From contig NZ_CP066801.1 of NCBI RefSeq assembly GCF_016598575.1, positions 4,316,001-4,380,000 on the forward strand: a DNA stretch of 64,000 nt, read 5' to 3'. The position numbers and the translations under genes are program-made. Every line of letters begins with the position of its first letter. The first letter of the stretch is position 1. The notes under the pieces are model-generated. The model worked only from the letters and a program-made list of their open reading frames with translations, had not been told where the DNA came from and ran no database searches. Origin of the DNA: Streptomyces sp. HSG2 (lineage in GTDB: Bacteria > Actinomycetota > Actinomycetes > Streptomycetales > Streptomycetaceae). Shown one piece after another: positions 49,359 to 58,220 of this stretch.

Positions 49359-49475
49359 ATGCCGGTACTCGACCCCGATCCCCAGCACGGCCAGAAGAAG
49401 ATGCTGCTCGTCTTCGGCTCCTTCCTCGCCATCTTCGTGATCATCGGCGTCGTGGCCACCGTCTTCTCGCCGTGA
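49359..49475 (+). CDS. SGM_5486-type small transporter-associated protein
   Basis: This 38-residue protein reads MPVLDPDPQHGQKKM then one transmembrane helix (LLVFGSFLAIFVIIGVVATVF) and ends SP. The form matches the small family annotated as SGM_5486 transporter-associated protein, which is found next to CynX/NimT MFS genes in Streptomyces (from memory). It starts 34 bases after the transporter stop. Its frame is shorter than usual gene-finder limits. A role as accessory subunit of the exporter is plausible but unproven. Confidence 0.8.
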   Translation: MPVLDPDPQHGQKKMLLVFGSFLAIFVIIGVVATVFSP

Positions 49476-49632
49476 TCGGTGTCGGGGCGGCTCACCGGGT
49501 CCCGTCCCCTAGGGCCAGTCTCGGGGACGGGTGGGGGGAGCTCCGGATGAGACGCGGAGGCCGGCTCCCCTAGCGTGGATCGGGCCCGCCGGGATTCCGG
49601 CGGAGCGGCCACTCCGGAGAGCGAGGAACAGC

Positions 49633-49827
49633 GTGTCCGCTCCCCCCAGAACCTGCCCGCCGCGCCGTGTGTCCAGGCCGCCCTGGTGGGCCGTGATCCC
49701 GCCCGCGCTGGTCTTCGCCACCCTTCTCGCCCTCGTGCCGAACCAGCCGCCGTCGCACGCCGGCATCGGGCGGCTCCCGCTGGTCCCGCCGGTCCTGGAG
49801 CGACTCTGGTGGCTGGTCGCCGGTTGA
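49633..49827 (+). CDS. Small putative membrane protein
   Basis: A 64-residue frame starting at GTG 49633 with GCGAGGAA 6 bases upstream: Pro-rich start, a hydrophobic segment WWAVIPPALVFATLLALVP and WLVAG end. No family was recognised. Codon use is acceptable but the frame is short and the region is Pro/Arg-rich, so it may be spurious. Confidence 0.4.
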   Translation: MSAPPRTCPPRRVSRPPWWAVIPPALVFATLLALVPNQPPSHAGIGRLPLVPPVLERLWWLVAG

Positions 49828-49946
49828 GCCGGGTGCCGGCCCCCGCCCACCCCCGAGACCCGACCGGTCGAGCCGAAACGCGCCCGGGGGCGTTCGTCGG
49901 CCAACTCCCTGCGCCCCGTGGCCTGTTTCATGCGAAGCTTGAAGAC

Positions 49947-50465
49947 ATGAGCGCCGCAGAACTCCGTACCCTCGTCCTCCTCCGGCACGCCAAGGCCGAC
50001 TGGCCGGAGGTGGCCGACCACGAACGCCCGCTGGCCGAGCGGGGGCGTCTGGACGCCGCCGAGGCCGGACGTCGGTTGGCCGACACCGGCATCACCTTCG
50101 ACCAGGCCCTGTGCTCCACGGCGACCCGCACCCGGGAGACCTGGAAGCTCGCGGTCCAGGAGTTCCCGCACCGGCCGAGGACCGTGTACGAGGACCGGGT
50201 CTACGGGGCCTCTCCCGGCGAGCTGATCGCCCTTCTCAACGAGACCCCCGACGAGGTCCGGCACGCCCTGCTGATCGGCCACAATCCGGCGACGCACGCG
50301 GTCGCCGACATCCTCTCCCGCTCGTCCGAGCAGGAGGCCCGGGAGCGGATGGAACGCCGAGGCTTCCCGACCGCCGCCTTCGCGGTGTTGTCCTTCGCCG
50401 GGCCGTGGGCGTCCTTGGAGCCCGGCGTGGCGACGCTGCGTGACTACTGGGCGCCCGCCGAGTGA
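49947..50465 (+). CDS. SixA-type phosphohistidine phosphatase
   Basis: The 172-residue histidine-phosphatase protein has the RHG motif LVLLRHAKADWPEVADHERPL near residues 8-28, with the nucleophile His in RHAKA, the Arg in CSTATRTRETW and the second His in ALLIGHNPATHAVAD. These fit SixA, which removes phosphate from phosphohistidine in signalling proteins. ATG at 49947. It is convergent with serB, 64 bases away, and has no obvious operon partner. Could also act on other phospho-substrates as histidine phosphatases are broad. Confidence 0.88.
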   Translation: MSAAELRTLVLLRHAKADWPEVADHERPLAERGRLDAAEAGRRLADTGITFDQALCSTATRTRETWKLAVQEFPHRPRTVYEDRVYGASPGELIALLNETPDEVRHALLIGHNPATHAVADILSRSSEQEARERMERRGFPTAAFAVLSFAGPWASLEPGVATLRDYWAPAE

Positions 50466-50529
50466 GAGGTCCGCCTGGCGCGGCCGAGGGGGTGCGGGCG
50501 CCGGTGGACCCCTTGCGGCTCGCGAGAAG

Positions 50530-51840
50530 TCATCGGCCGTACGGGCGAGTCTCGCAGACGGTGGCACCCGGCCCCGGCTCCCCGCCGCGAGGCGCCGGGT
50601 CCCAGGTGCGCTCCTCCGGCTCAGACCCCGGGAGGCCGTCCTCGACGGTGTCGGCGGCCTCGACCTCTTCCCGGGTGACTCCCAGCAGATAGAGCACCGT
50701 GTCGAGGAAGGGCACGTTCACCGCGGTGTGCGCCGCCTGGCGCACCACCGGCTTGGCGTTGAAGGCGACCCCGAGTCCGGCCGCGTTCAACATGTCCAGG
50801 TCGTTGGCCCCATCCCCGATCGCGACGGTCTGCGCCAGGGGAACGCCGGCCTGGGCGGCGAACCTGCGCAGCAGCCTGGCCTTGCCCGCCCTGTCGACGA
50901 TCTCTCCGGTCACCCGACCTGTCAGTCGTCCGTCCGCGATCTCCAACGTGTTGGCCTGGGCGAAGTCCAACCCCAGCCGCTCTCGGAGATCGTCCGTGAC
51001 CTGGGTGAACCCACCGGAGACGACCCCCACCTGGTAGCCGAGTCGCTTCAGCGTGCGGATCAGGGTCCGCGCCCCCGGCGTCAGCCGCACCTCGCCGCGG
51101 ACCTTCTCCACCACCGAGGCGTCCAGCCCCTCCAACAGCGCCACCCGCGCGTGCAGCGACTGCTCGAAGTCCAGTTCGCCGCGCATCGCCGCCTCCGTGA
51201 CCGCGGCCACCTCGGCCTCGCAGCCCGCGTGCCGGGCGAAGAGCTCGATCACCTCGTCCTGGATCAACGTGGAGTCCACATCCATCACCACCAGACGCTG
51301 TGCCCTGCGATGCAGCCCGGCGGCCACGACGGCGATGTCCACGCCCAGCGCACCCGCGTCCGTCACGAGCGTGGTGCGCAACGGCTCGGTCTCCACCCCC
51401 GACACGGCGAACTCGACCGCCGTGACCGGGTACTTGGCCAGGCGGAAGATGCGGTCGATGTTGCCGCCGGCCCGGGTGATCCGGGCGGCGATCGCCGCCG
51501 CGGCCTCGGAGGTGAGGGGGTGTCCGAGCACCGTGACCAGGGAGCGGCCGAGGCCGCGGGGGCGGTTGTCCCCGAGTCCGGAGATGATCTCGGCCTGCAT
51601 TCTCATCGACTCGGCCCAGCCGTGCACCGTGGCCCGCAGATCGCCCTCCGCCCCCGGCGCGGGTTCGGTCACCAGGGCGCACAGGACTATCCGACCCCGC
51701 GTGACGACCTGCTCGATGTCGACGACGTCGACGGCGTAGGACGCGAGGGTGTCGAACAACCCCGCCGTGATGCCCGGCCGGTCCTTGCCGAAGATCTTGA
51801 CGAGAAGGGTGGGAACGTCGGGGTTCTGCGAAGCGCTCAT
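50530..51840 (-). CDS. serB: Phosphoserine phosphatase SerB
   Basis: SerB dephosphorylates phosphoserine in the last step of serine synthesis. The 436-residue protein has two N-terminal ACT-like domains (residues about 10-85 and 98-170) and a C-terminal HAD domain with nucleophile D187 and D189 in VVMDVDSTLIQDEVIE, GVVSGGFTQVTDDLRERLGLD and the Mg-binding VAIGDGANDLDMLNAAGLGVAFNAKP. The double-ACT layout is the actinobacterial/mycobacterial SerB2 type. The last 35 residues are a Pro/Glu-rich tail. ATG complement of 51838-51840, with GGAAG upstream. Confidence 0.94.
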   Translation of the reverse strand: MSASQNPDVPTLLVKIFGKDRPGITAGLFDTLASYAVDVVDIEQVVTRGRIVLCALVTEPAPGAEGDLRATVHGWAESMRMQAEIISGLGDNRPRGLGRSLVTVLGHPLTSEAAAAIAARITRAGGNIDRIFRLAKYPVTAVEFAVSGVETEPLRTTLVTDAGALGVDIAVVAAGLHRRAQRLVVMDVDSTLIQDEVIELFARHAGCEAEVAAVTEAAMRGELDFEQSLHARVALLEGLDASVVEKVRGEVRLTPGARTLIRTLKRLGYQVGVVSGGFTQVTDDLRERLGLDFAQANTLEIADGRLTGRVTGEIVDRAGKARLLRRFAAQAGVPLAQTVAIGDGANDLDMLNAAGLGVAFNAKPVVRQAAHTAVNVPFLDTVLYLLGVTREEVEAADTVEDGLPGSEPEERTWDPAPRGGEPGPGATVCETRPYGR

Positions 51841-52076
51841 GGTGCTTCCACGGTATCGGGCCGGCGGTCGACCGCGCTCGCGAGGGGCGCCTCGCGCCGG
51901 CGAACACCCGGTGACGACCGGGTGGCCGGGTGGAGTGGCCCGGTGTTCGCGAGCGTGGCCCCGCGCCCCGGTTTTCGCTCCGGGCTCTGATCCTGAAATA
52001 GTTCCACCCGATGTTCGACATCCCTAGACTCCCTGCGAGCGGGGGCGACTCGGGGGACAACTCAGTGGGGCATGGA

Positions 52077-54656
52077 GTGCCGGAACTCGTACTGGAATCG
52101 AATGGACGCACGTGGACGCTGGACCCGTCCAGGTCCTACACCCTGGGGCGTGACCCCAGGGGGGACATCGTGGTCGAGGACGCCCGGGTCTCCTGGCGTC
52201 ACGCCACGATCAGCCACGACGGCCACTGCTGGGCGATCGACGACCACGGCAGCACCAACGGCACGTACGTACGAGGGCACCGGGTCCGGCATCTGGAACT
52301 GGGCCCCGGGTCGGTCGTCAACCTGGGGAACGCCAACGACGGCCCTCGGCTGAGCCTGACCGAGTCCGGGGCGCCCGCGACCGCCCTGGAGATGCCGACG
52401 TTCCACGTCGACCAGACGCCAGGACCGGACTCCGCGTGGGCGGCACCCGCCCGAGACGCCTCCGCCGGTGCCCCGGCGTGGGCGGAGCCGGTCCACGACG
52501 TGCCGGCGGGGTGGCCCGCCGGGTCCGATCCGGCCGTCCGTCCACCGGCGCCCGGGCGCCACGCCGGCGCCCCGGGCGATCCCGGGGCCGACGTTCCGCG
52601 GCAGGGGGGAGCCGGCGCCTCTCCGGCGTCCGGGGACCGCAACGCCACCACCTTCCACCGCCTCTCGCTCGACCGTGTCATGCGCATCGGTCGGGCCCTG
52701 GACAACGACCTGGTCGTCTCCGACCTGCAGGTCTCCCGCAGCCACGCCGAGTTCCGGGCCAGGCCCGACGGCCGCCTGGAGATCCGCGACCTGGGTTCGC
52801 ACAACGGCACCTACGTCAACGGCCAGCCCATCCCGAAGGAGGGCGGCAGACTCCTCGACCCGTCCGACGTCGTGGGTGTCGGGCACTCCACCTTCCGGAT
52901 CGTCGGGGACCGGCTGGAGGAGTTCGTCGACACCGGCGAGGTGACCTTCTCGGCCCGTCACCTCACCGTCACCGTGGACGGAGGCAGGAGAATCCTCCAG
53001 GACGTCTCCTTCGGCGTCCCCGAGAAGTCGCTGGTCGCGGTCATCGGTCCGTCCGGCTCCGGCAAGTCCACGCTGCTGCGGGCGCTGACCGGATACCGGC
53101 CCGCCGACCGCGGCGAGGTCCTCTACGACGAGCGCGACCTCTATCGGCAGTTCGCCGAGTTGCGCCGACGTATCGGCCTGGTACCGCAGGACGACATCCT
53201 GCACACCGAGCTGACCGTCACGAGGGCGCTCGGGTACGCCGCCAAGCTGCGGTTCCCCGCGGACACCACGGCGGCCGAACGCGAGGCCAGGATCGACGAG
53301 GTGCTGCGCGAACTGCGGCTCGACGAGCATCGGGGCAAGAAGGTCAGCTCGCTCTCCGGTGGCCAGCGCAAACGCGTCTCGGTCGCCCTCGAACTGCTGA
53401 CCAAACCGTCCCTGATCTTCCTCGACGAACCCACCTCGGGCCTCGACCCCGGCATGGACCGCGACGTCATGCAACTGCTGCGCGGTCTCGCGGACGACGG
53501 GCGCACGGTGCTCGTCGTCACGCACTCGGTGGCCGAGCTGGCCCTCTGCGACAAGCTCCTGGTGATGGCGCCCGGCGGTTCCGTGGCCTATTTCGGTCCG
53601 CCCGGGGAGGCTCTCGACTTCTTCGGATACGAGACCTGGGCCGACGTCTTCTCGGCCTTCGAGAGCTACCGCGACTACGACTGGGCCGGCCGCTGGAAGG
53701 GCTCGCAGCACTACCGGGTGCACGCGGCCGACCTCGACGCCGGTGCGGCGCGGCCCGCGAGCCCGCCGAGGCAGCGGGCGCCACGGCCACCCGAACCACA
53801 GGGCTGGACCTCCCAGTGGGTCACGCTGATGCGCCGCTACGTGTCGGTGATCGCCTCCGACAGGGGGTTCCTCGCGCTGACGGTGTTGTCGCCGGTGGTG
53901 CTCGGCGCGGTGAGCCTGCTCATCGACCAGGGGCAGGGGCTGCTGCCCAACCCGGTCGACCCGGGTTCCGGCGAGATCCTGCCGAACAGCACGGCGACCA
54001 CCGTGCTCCTGATCCTCGCGGTCGGGGCGTGCCTCGCCGGCGCGGCCAACTCCATCCGCGAGCTGATCAAGGAACGGGTGATCTACGAGCGGGAACGCGC
54101 GACCGGGCTGTCGCGTTCGGCCTACCTGATGTCCAAGGTCGCCGTGCTCGGTGCGATCACCCTGCTGCAGGGGTCGCTGGTCGCGGTGATCGGCCTCTCC
54201 TCCCGGGAGCTCCCCCCCGAAGGGCTGATCCTCGGCGGCTTCACGCTGCTCGAACTGGCCCTGCCGGTCATGGCACTGGGATTCACCTCGATGATGTTCG
54301 GACTGGTCGTCTCCTCGCTGGTGAGAACCGCGGAGAAGACCATGCCCCTGTTGGTGATGTTCGCGATCGTCCAGGTGGTCTTCACGGGCTGCCTCTTCGC
54401 CCTGCACGGCGCCGTCGGGGTGAACCAGCTCTCCTACCTCATGCCCTCGCGTTGGGCCGTGGCCGCCGCCGGGGCCACCCTGGACCTCAACCGGGTCAGC
54501 CCCCCGTCCCCGGGCGCCGACCCCGATCCGCTGTGGCAACACACGCTCGCGACGTGGGGCCTGGACATGGCCGCCGTCCTCGCGCTCGGCCTGCTCTGCG
54601 GATTCCTGGTCGCCCGGTTCCTGCGCCGCCACGAACCCGAGGTCATGCGCGGCTAG
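52077..54656 (+). CDS. FHA-domain ABC-2 type transporter (ATPase fused to permease)
   Basis: The 859-residue protein starts with two FHA phosphothreonine-binding domains: about 1-95 (YTLGRDPRGDIVVEDARVSWRHATI, GSTNGTYV) and about 193-275 (RIGRALDNDLVVSDLQVSRSHAEF, GSHNGTYVNG), joined by a Pro/Ala-rich linker. An ABC ATPase follows with Walker A GPSGSGKST near 324-332, signature LSGGQRKR and Walker B LIFLDEPTSGLD. Six transmembrane helices of the ABC-2 type occupy about 600-850. Such FHA-ABC proteins are likely regulated by Ser/Thr kinases. GTG at 52077 chosen from the homolog-like start VPELVLE. A TAGACT box lies near 52025. Strong terminator follows. Confidence 0.9.
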   Translation: MPELVLESNGRTWTLDPSRSYTLGRDPRGDIVVEDARVSWRHATISHDGHCWAIDDHGSTNGTYVRGHRVRHLELGPGSVVNLGNANDGPRLSLTESGAPATALEMPTFHVDQTPGPDSAWAAPARDASAGAPAWAEPVHDVPAGWPAGSDPAVRPPAPGRHAGAPGDPGADVPRQGGAGASPASGDRNATTFHRLSLDRVMRIGRALDNDLVVSDLQVSRSHAEFRARPDGRLEIRDLGSHNGTYVNGQPIPKEGGRLLDPSDVVGVGHSTFRIVGDRLEEFVDTGEVTFSARHLTVTVDGGRRILQDVSFGVPEKSLVAVIGPSGSGKSTLLRALTGYRPADRGEVLYDERDLYRQFAELRRRIGLVPQDDILHTELTVTRALGYAAKLRFPADTTAAEREARIDEVLRELRLDEHRGKKVSSLSGGQRKRVSVALELLTKPSLIFLDEPTSGLDPGMDRDVMQLLRGLADDGRTVLVVTHSVAELALCDKLLVMAPGGSVAYFGPPGEALDFFGYETWADVFSAFESYRDYDWAGRWKGSQHYRVHAADLDAGAARPASPPRQRAPRPPEPQGWTSQWVTLMRRYVSVIASDRGFLALTVLSPVVLGAVSLLIDQGQGLLPNPVDPGSGEILPNSTATTVLLILAVGACLAGAANSIRELIKERVIYERERATGLSRSAYLMSKVAVLGAITLLQGSLVAVIGLSSRELPPEGLILGGFTLLELALPVMALGFTSMMFGLVVSSLVRTAEKTMPLLVMFAIVQVVFTGCLFALHGAVGVNQLSYLMPSRWAVAAAGATLDLNRVSPPSPGADPDPLWQHTLATWGLDMAAVLALGLLCGFLVARFLRRHEPEVMRG

Positions 54657-54667
54657 AGGCGACGGGT

Positions 54668-54722
54668 GACGCCACCGAGGGGCGGCCCTCCGTGACACGG
54701 AGGGCCGCCCCTCGGTGGCGTC
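54668..54722. terminator. Very long perfect bidirectional terminator
   Basis: A perfect 26-base stem with a 3-base GAC loop: left arm 54668-54693, right arm 54697-54722. It sits between the convergent FHA-ABC transporter gene and the SLT-type gene and is the strongest hairpin seen in the window. It should stop transcription from both directions. Confidence 0.92.
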
Positions 54723-54760
54723 GTCACGCGGACCGCCGCGGGGTGGCGGCCCGACCGGCC

Positions 54761-55558
54761 TCAGTAGGCGCTGTTGACGTTGTCGATCGACCCGTACCGG
54801 TCGGCGGCGTAGTTGGCGGCGGCGGTGAGGTTGGCGACCGGGTCGTAGATGTCCCAGGAGGTCCCCTCCACGTGGTAGGCCTTGAAGGTGGGCGGGATCA
54901 CCTGGAGCAGACCCTGGGACGGTATGCCGTTCTGCGCGTTGATGTCCCAGTTGTTGATCGCCCTGGGGTTTCCGGAGGACTCCCGGATGATGTTCTTGTG
55001 CAGGCCCTCGTAGGTGCCGGGGATGCCCTTGGCCTTCATGACGGAGAGGGCTTCCTTGATCCAGCCGTCCAGGTTGTCCGGGTAGCTCGTTCCCGAGTGC
55101 CCCTCCGCCGAGCGCTCCGCGGACCGGCTCGCGCTCTCCTTCTCCGCACGCTCCTGCGCGGCCTTCTCCTGGGCCGCCTTCTCCTGCGCGGCCTTCTCGG
55201 CCGCGGCCTTCTCCCTGGCCTCGTCCGCCGTCTTGCGCTCCGCCTCCGCGGCGGCCTTCTTCTCGGCGGCGGCGTCCTGCCGCGCCCGGATGTCCGCGAT
55301 CTTCACCGCGTCGGCGGCGTCCGCGCTCGTGACGTCGGTCCGGACGTCCTTCACGGCGCCGGCGTCGTAGGAGATCTTCGCCGGGTGCGCGGGCGCTGCG
55401 GCGGTGGTCTCGGCACCCGCGGGGATCGCCGAGAGCGCCACGGCGGCGGCACCGAGTGTGCCGACACCGGCGATCGCGATCCTCCGGTGGCGCCCGGACC
55501 GGCGGTCGCGGCGGCGGGTGTCGCGTGGAAACGTGAGCAGCGTGATCAGCTTGGGCAT
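54761..55558 (-). CDS. Secreted transglycosylase (SLT-like) family protein
   Basis: The 265-residue protein has a signal-like hydrophobic segment (IAIAGVGTLGAAAVALSAIPAGAET, about residues 28-52), a coiled-coil or helical region of about 80 residues rich in Ala, Glu and Lys (AAAEKKAAAEAERKTADEAREKAAAEKAAQEKAAQ), and a C-terminal lysozyme-like domain: WIKEALSVMKAKGIPGTYEGLHKNIIRESSGNPRAINNWD with the catalytic-type Glu in IIRESSGNP, then GIPSQGLLQVIPPTFKAYHV. This is a Streptomyces SLT/transglycosylase plan. ATG complement of 55556-55558. Likely acts on peptidoglycan outside the membrane. It ends in NVNSAY without extra domains. Confidence 0.86.
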   Translation of the reverse strand: MPKLITLLTFPRDTRRRDRRSGRHRRIAIAGVGTLGAAAVALSAIPAGAETTAAAPAHPAKISYDAGAVKDVRTDVTSADAADAVKIADIRARQDAAAEKKAAAEAERKTADEAREKAAAEKAAQEKAAQEKAAQERAEKESASRSAERSAEGHSGTSYPDNLDGWIKEALSVMKAKGIPGTYEGLHKNIIRESSGNPRAINNWDINAQNGIPSQGLLQVIPPTFKAYHVEGTSWDIYDPVANLTAAANYAADRYGSIDNVNSAY

Positions 55559-55936
55559 GCGAGAGGGACCTCTTCGGGTTGCGTGGAGGTCGCTCATGTC
55601 CGGCGCCCGGCCGGGGGTGCCTCGGCACGGCTCCCGCGAGCAGGTGGCCCGCGGTGCTGAGCGACGCCGCAATTCTTAGCGCTCGCAAAACCCATGGGCA
55701 ACGATGTGACCTACGATCCGCGGTCGTGGACGCCGCATCCGGCATTCGGGGTGAAACACCACATCCGGCCGGGTCGAGGCGGGAGAGTCCTTCTCCTACC
55801 TTCGGTCGTACGTGACCTGGGCCCTATGCGTGACGTCACACGTCGCCCTGGGCGCTCTCACCCAAGGTCGCCAGAGCAACGCTTTGCGTGAAGCCCTCCC
55901 GATCCGCCCCGCCCCCCGCGCCGGTACTGTGAGGCG
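55559..55936. promoter_or_regulatory. Divergent spacer with a GTGACGTCAC palindrome
   Basis: This 378-base spacer separates the SLT-type gene from the histidine kinase. It holds an exact 10-base palindrome GTGACGTCAC (55830-55839) and, near 55670-55690, an AT-rich stretch that may carry the minus-strand promoter. TACTGT (55925-55930) is 6 bases before the kinase ATG, so that transcript may be leaderless. I could not identify a c-di-AMP riboswitch here although this riboswitch controls some Streptomyces cell-wall hydrolase genes. No gene was found. Confidence 0.4.
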
Positions 55937-57082
55937 ATGTCCCATGGTCCCCGGTCCGGCCTCGCCGCGGTCAGCTCCGCCCTCCTGGCCATGAGCAGGC
56001 GCATGGAGGTGCGGGAGGTGCTCAGGACCATCGTCGCGTCCGCCCGGGAGCTGCTCGACGCCCGCTACGCCGCCCTCGGCGTGCCGGACGACCACGGGGG
56101 CTTCGCCCAGTTCGTCGTCGACGGCATGGACGAGGAGGAGTGGAGGGCCATCGGCCCCCTCCCCCGCCGGCACGGCGTTCTCGCCGCGATGCTGGAGGGA
56201 GCGGAGGCGGAGCGGCTGTCCGATGTCCGTGCCGATCCGCGCTTCCGCGGCTGGCCGGAGGCCCACCCCGACCTCTCCGACTTCCTGGGCCTGCCCATCC
56301 GCGACGGCGACGAGGTGCTCGGCGCCATCTTCCTGGCCAACAAGAACGGTCCGCGACGGCCCGAAGGCGGCGGTTTCACCGAGGAGGACGAGGAACTGCT
56401 CGGCATCCTCGCCCAGCACGCCGCGATCGCCCTGACCAACGCGCGGTTGTACGAGCGGAGCCGCGAGCTGACCATCGCGGAGGAGCGCGCCCGGTTGGCC
56501 CACGAGTTGCACGACGCCGTCAGCCAGAAGCTCTTCTCCCTACGGCTCACCGCCCAGGCCGCGGCACGGCTGATCGACCGCGACCCCGCACGGGCGAAGG
56601 GGGAACTCCGCCAGGTCGCCCACCTCGCTGCCGACGCCGCCGACGAACTGCGCGCCGCGGTGGTCGAACTGCGCCCGGCGGCGCTGGACGAGGACGGTCT
56701 CGTCGCCACCTTGCGGACGCACGTCCAGGTCCTCGACCGAGCGCACCCGGCGGCGGTCGCCTTCCGTGACAGAGGAGTGCGGGCGCTGCCCGCCGCCCAG
56801 GAGGAAGCCGTGCTGCGGGTCGCCCAAGAGGCACTGCACAACGCCCTGCGCCACTCCGGCGCCGAGCGCGTCGACGTCTGTCTGGACCGCCGGGGGAGCG
56901 GGGCCGTCCTGCGGGTGACCGACGACGGCCGGGGCTTCGACCCGAGAGGCGTCCACCGGGCCGGGCGGCATCTGGGCCTGGTGTCGATGCGCGACCGGGC
57001 GAGCGGTGTGGGTGGCCGCCTGTCCGTGGAATCGGTGCCGGGCGGAGGCACCACGATCGAGATGGAGGTACCGGGTGGCTGA
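55937..57082 (+). CDS. GAF-domain sensor histidine kinase (NarL-type HisKA_3)
   Basis: The 381-residue protein has an N-terminal GAF domain (about 22-170, with FLGLPIRDGDEVLGAIFLANK) and a HisKA_3 dimerisation domain with the phospho-acceptor H192 in RLAHELHDAVSQKLFSLRL, followed by a HATPase domain (AQEALHNALRHSGAERVDV and DDGRGFDPRG). No transmembrane helix is visible, so it is a soluble or peripheral kinase. It overlaps the response regulator gene by 8 bases. Its DevS/NarX-like layout suggests redox or small-ligand sensing. TACTGT 6 bases before the ATG hints at leaderless translation. Confidence 0.93.
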   Translation: MSHGPRSGLAAVSSALLAMSRRMEVREVLRTIVASARELLDARYAALGVPDDHGGFAQFVVDGMDEEEWRAIGPLPRRHGVLAAMLEGAEAERLSDVRADPRFRGWPEAHPDLSDFLGLPIRDGDEVLGAIFLANKNGPRRPEGGGFTEEDEELLGILAQHAAIALTNARLYERSRELTIAEERARLAHELHDAVSQKLFSLRLTAQAAARLIDRDPARAKGELRQVAHLAADAADELRAAVVELRPAALDEDGLVATLRTHVQVLDRAHPAAVAFRDRGVRALPAAQEEAVLRVAQEALHNALRHSGAERVDVCLDRRGSGAVLRVTDDGRGFDPRGVHRAGRHLGLVSMRDRASGVGGRLSVESVPGGGTTIEMEVPGG

Positions 57083-57716
57083 ACCGATCAAGGTCCTCCT
57101 CGTCGACGACCACCAAGTCGTGCGCCGGGGACTGCGGACCTTCCTGGAGATCCAGGACGACATCGAGGTGGTGGGGGAGGCGGCGGACGGCGCGCAGGGA
57201 GTGGCGCGCGCCGAGGAGTTGCGCCCCGACGTGGTCCTGCTGGACGTGCGGATGCCCGGCATGGACGGCGTCGAGGCGCTCCGTCGCCTCGGTGATCTGG
57301 ACAACCCTCCGCGAGTCCTGGTCGTGACCAGCTTCACCGAGCGGCGCACCGTGGTGCCGACGCTCCGCGCCGGCGCCGCCGGGTACGTCTACAAGGACGT
57401 GGACCCCGACGCGTTGGCCTGCGCCATCCGGTCGGTGCACGCGGGCCACGTCCTGTTGCAGGCCGAGGTCGCGGGGGCGCTGCTGGTCGGCGACCAGGCC
57501 GGTCCCGGTGCCGGCCGGGCCGGCGCGCTCACCGAGCGCGAGAGCCAGGTGCTCGGCCTGATCGCCGACGGCCGCTCCAACCGTGAGATCGCGCGGACCC
57601 TCGTTCTCTCCGAGAAGACGGTGAAGACCCACGTCTCCAACATCCTGATGAAACTCGACCTGTCGGACCGCACCCAGGCCGCTCTGTGGGCGGTCAGGAA
57701 CGGCGCCGCGGGCTGA
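57075..57716 (+). CDS. LuxR/NarL-family response regulator
   Basis: The 213-residue protein has a receiver domain with D11/D12 and the phospho-acceptor D57 (VVLLDVRMPGMDG), the switch Lys in AAGYVYKDVDPDAL, and a C-terminal LuxR-type helix-turn-helix (LTERESQVLGLIADGRSNREIARTLVLSEKTVKTHVSNILMKLDLSDRTQA). GTG start with GGAGG 7 bases upstream, inside the end of the kinase gene, so the pair is translationally coupled. Targets are unknown. Confidence 0.94.
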   Translation: MAEPIKVLLVDDHQVVRRGLRTFLEIQDDIEVVGEAADGAQGVARAEELRPDVVLLDVRMPGMDGVEALRRLGDLDNPPRVLVVTSFTERRTVVPTLRAGAAGYVYKDVDPDALACAIRSVHAGHVLLQAEVAGALLVGDQAGPGAGRAGALTERESQVLGLIADGRSNREIARTLVLSEKTVKTHVSNILMKLDLSDRTQAALWAVRNGAAG

Positions 57717-57884
57717 GCCGGTCGCGGCGGGCGTGCGCCGGGGCGTGGGAGCGGAGTCGGTCCCGGCCCGGGGATTCATACCGTCGTGGGAATGTCACCC
57801 ACACGGCGTAACTCCCGGGTTCCGAGACCGTTCTCCCGGTGTCCCGCGACGATCGTCGTGGGGATCGCGAGGAGGAACGCGCCC

Positions 57885-58130
57885 ATGAGGAACCTGAAGC
57901 ACGCCGTGGCCACCACGATGACGGCCGGCGGACTGGTCGTCGCCGCCGCCGGGCTGGCCTCGGCCACCGACGGCTCCCACGCCGACGGCGAGGCCTTCGG
58001 CTCCCCCGGCGTCGGCTCCGGCAACACCGTCCAGGTGCCGGTCCACGTCCCCGTCGACGTGGTGGGCGACACGGTCGACGTCGTCGGCCTCCTGAACCCG
58101 GCCTTCGGCAACCTCGGACACAACGGCTGA
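57885..58130 (+). CDS. chpE: Short chaplin ChpE
   Basis: Chaplins are secreted hydrophobic proteins that coat aerial hyphae and spores. The 81-residue protein has a signal peptide (MRNLKHAVATTMTAGGLVVAAAGLASA) and one chaplin domain GSPGVGSGNTVQVPVHVPVDVVGDTVDVVGLLNPAFGNLG. It lacks the two cysteines of most chaplins, which is a known trait of ChpE. Length and position fit ChpE (from memory SCO1800). AGGAGGAA lies about 9 bases before the ATG. It is flanked by the two-component system and a conserved hypothetical gene. Confidence 0.93.
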   Translation: MRNLKHAVATTMTAGGLVVAAAGLASATDGSHADGEAFGSPGVGSGNTVQVPVHVPVDVVGDTVDVVGLLNPAFGNLGHNG

Positions 58131-58220
58131 CCGAGGCCTGCGGACCGGTCCGCCGCCCCGCCGCCCGCCGCGTGGGGCGCCGGGGCGGCCTCGCCGAGGT
58201 CGCCCGAGGGGTCGGTCCGC

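Noticed and set aside
55559..55760. Possible c-di-AMP (ydaO type) riboswitch before the SLT-type gene
   Set aside because: Such riboswitches precede some Streptomyces cell-wall hydrolase genes, but the conserved core segments were not seen on the minus strand.
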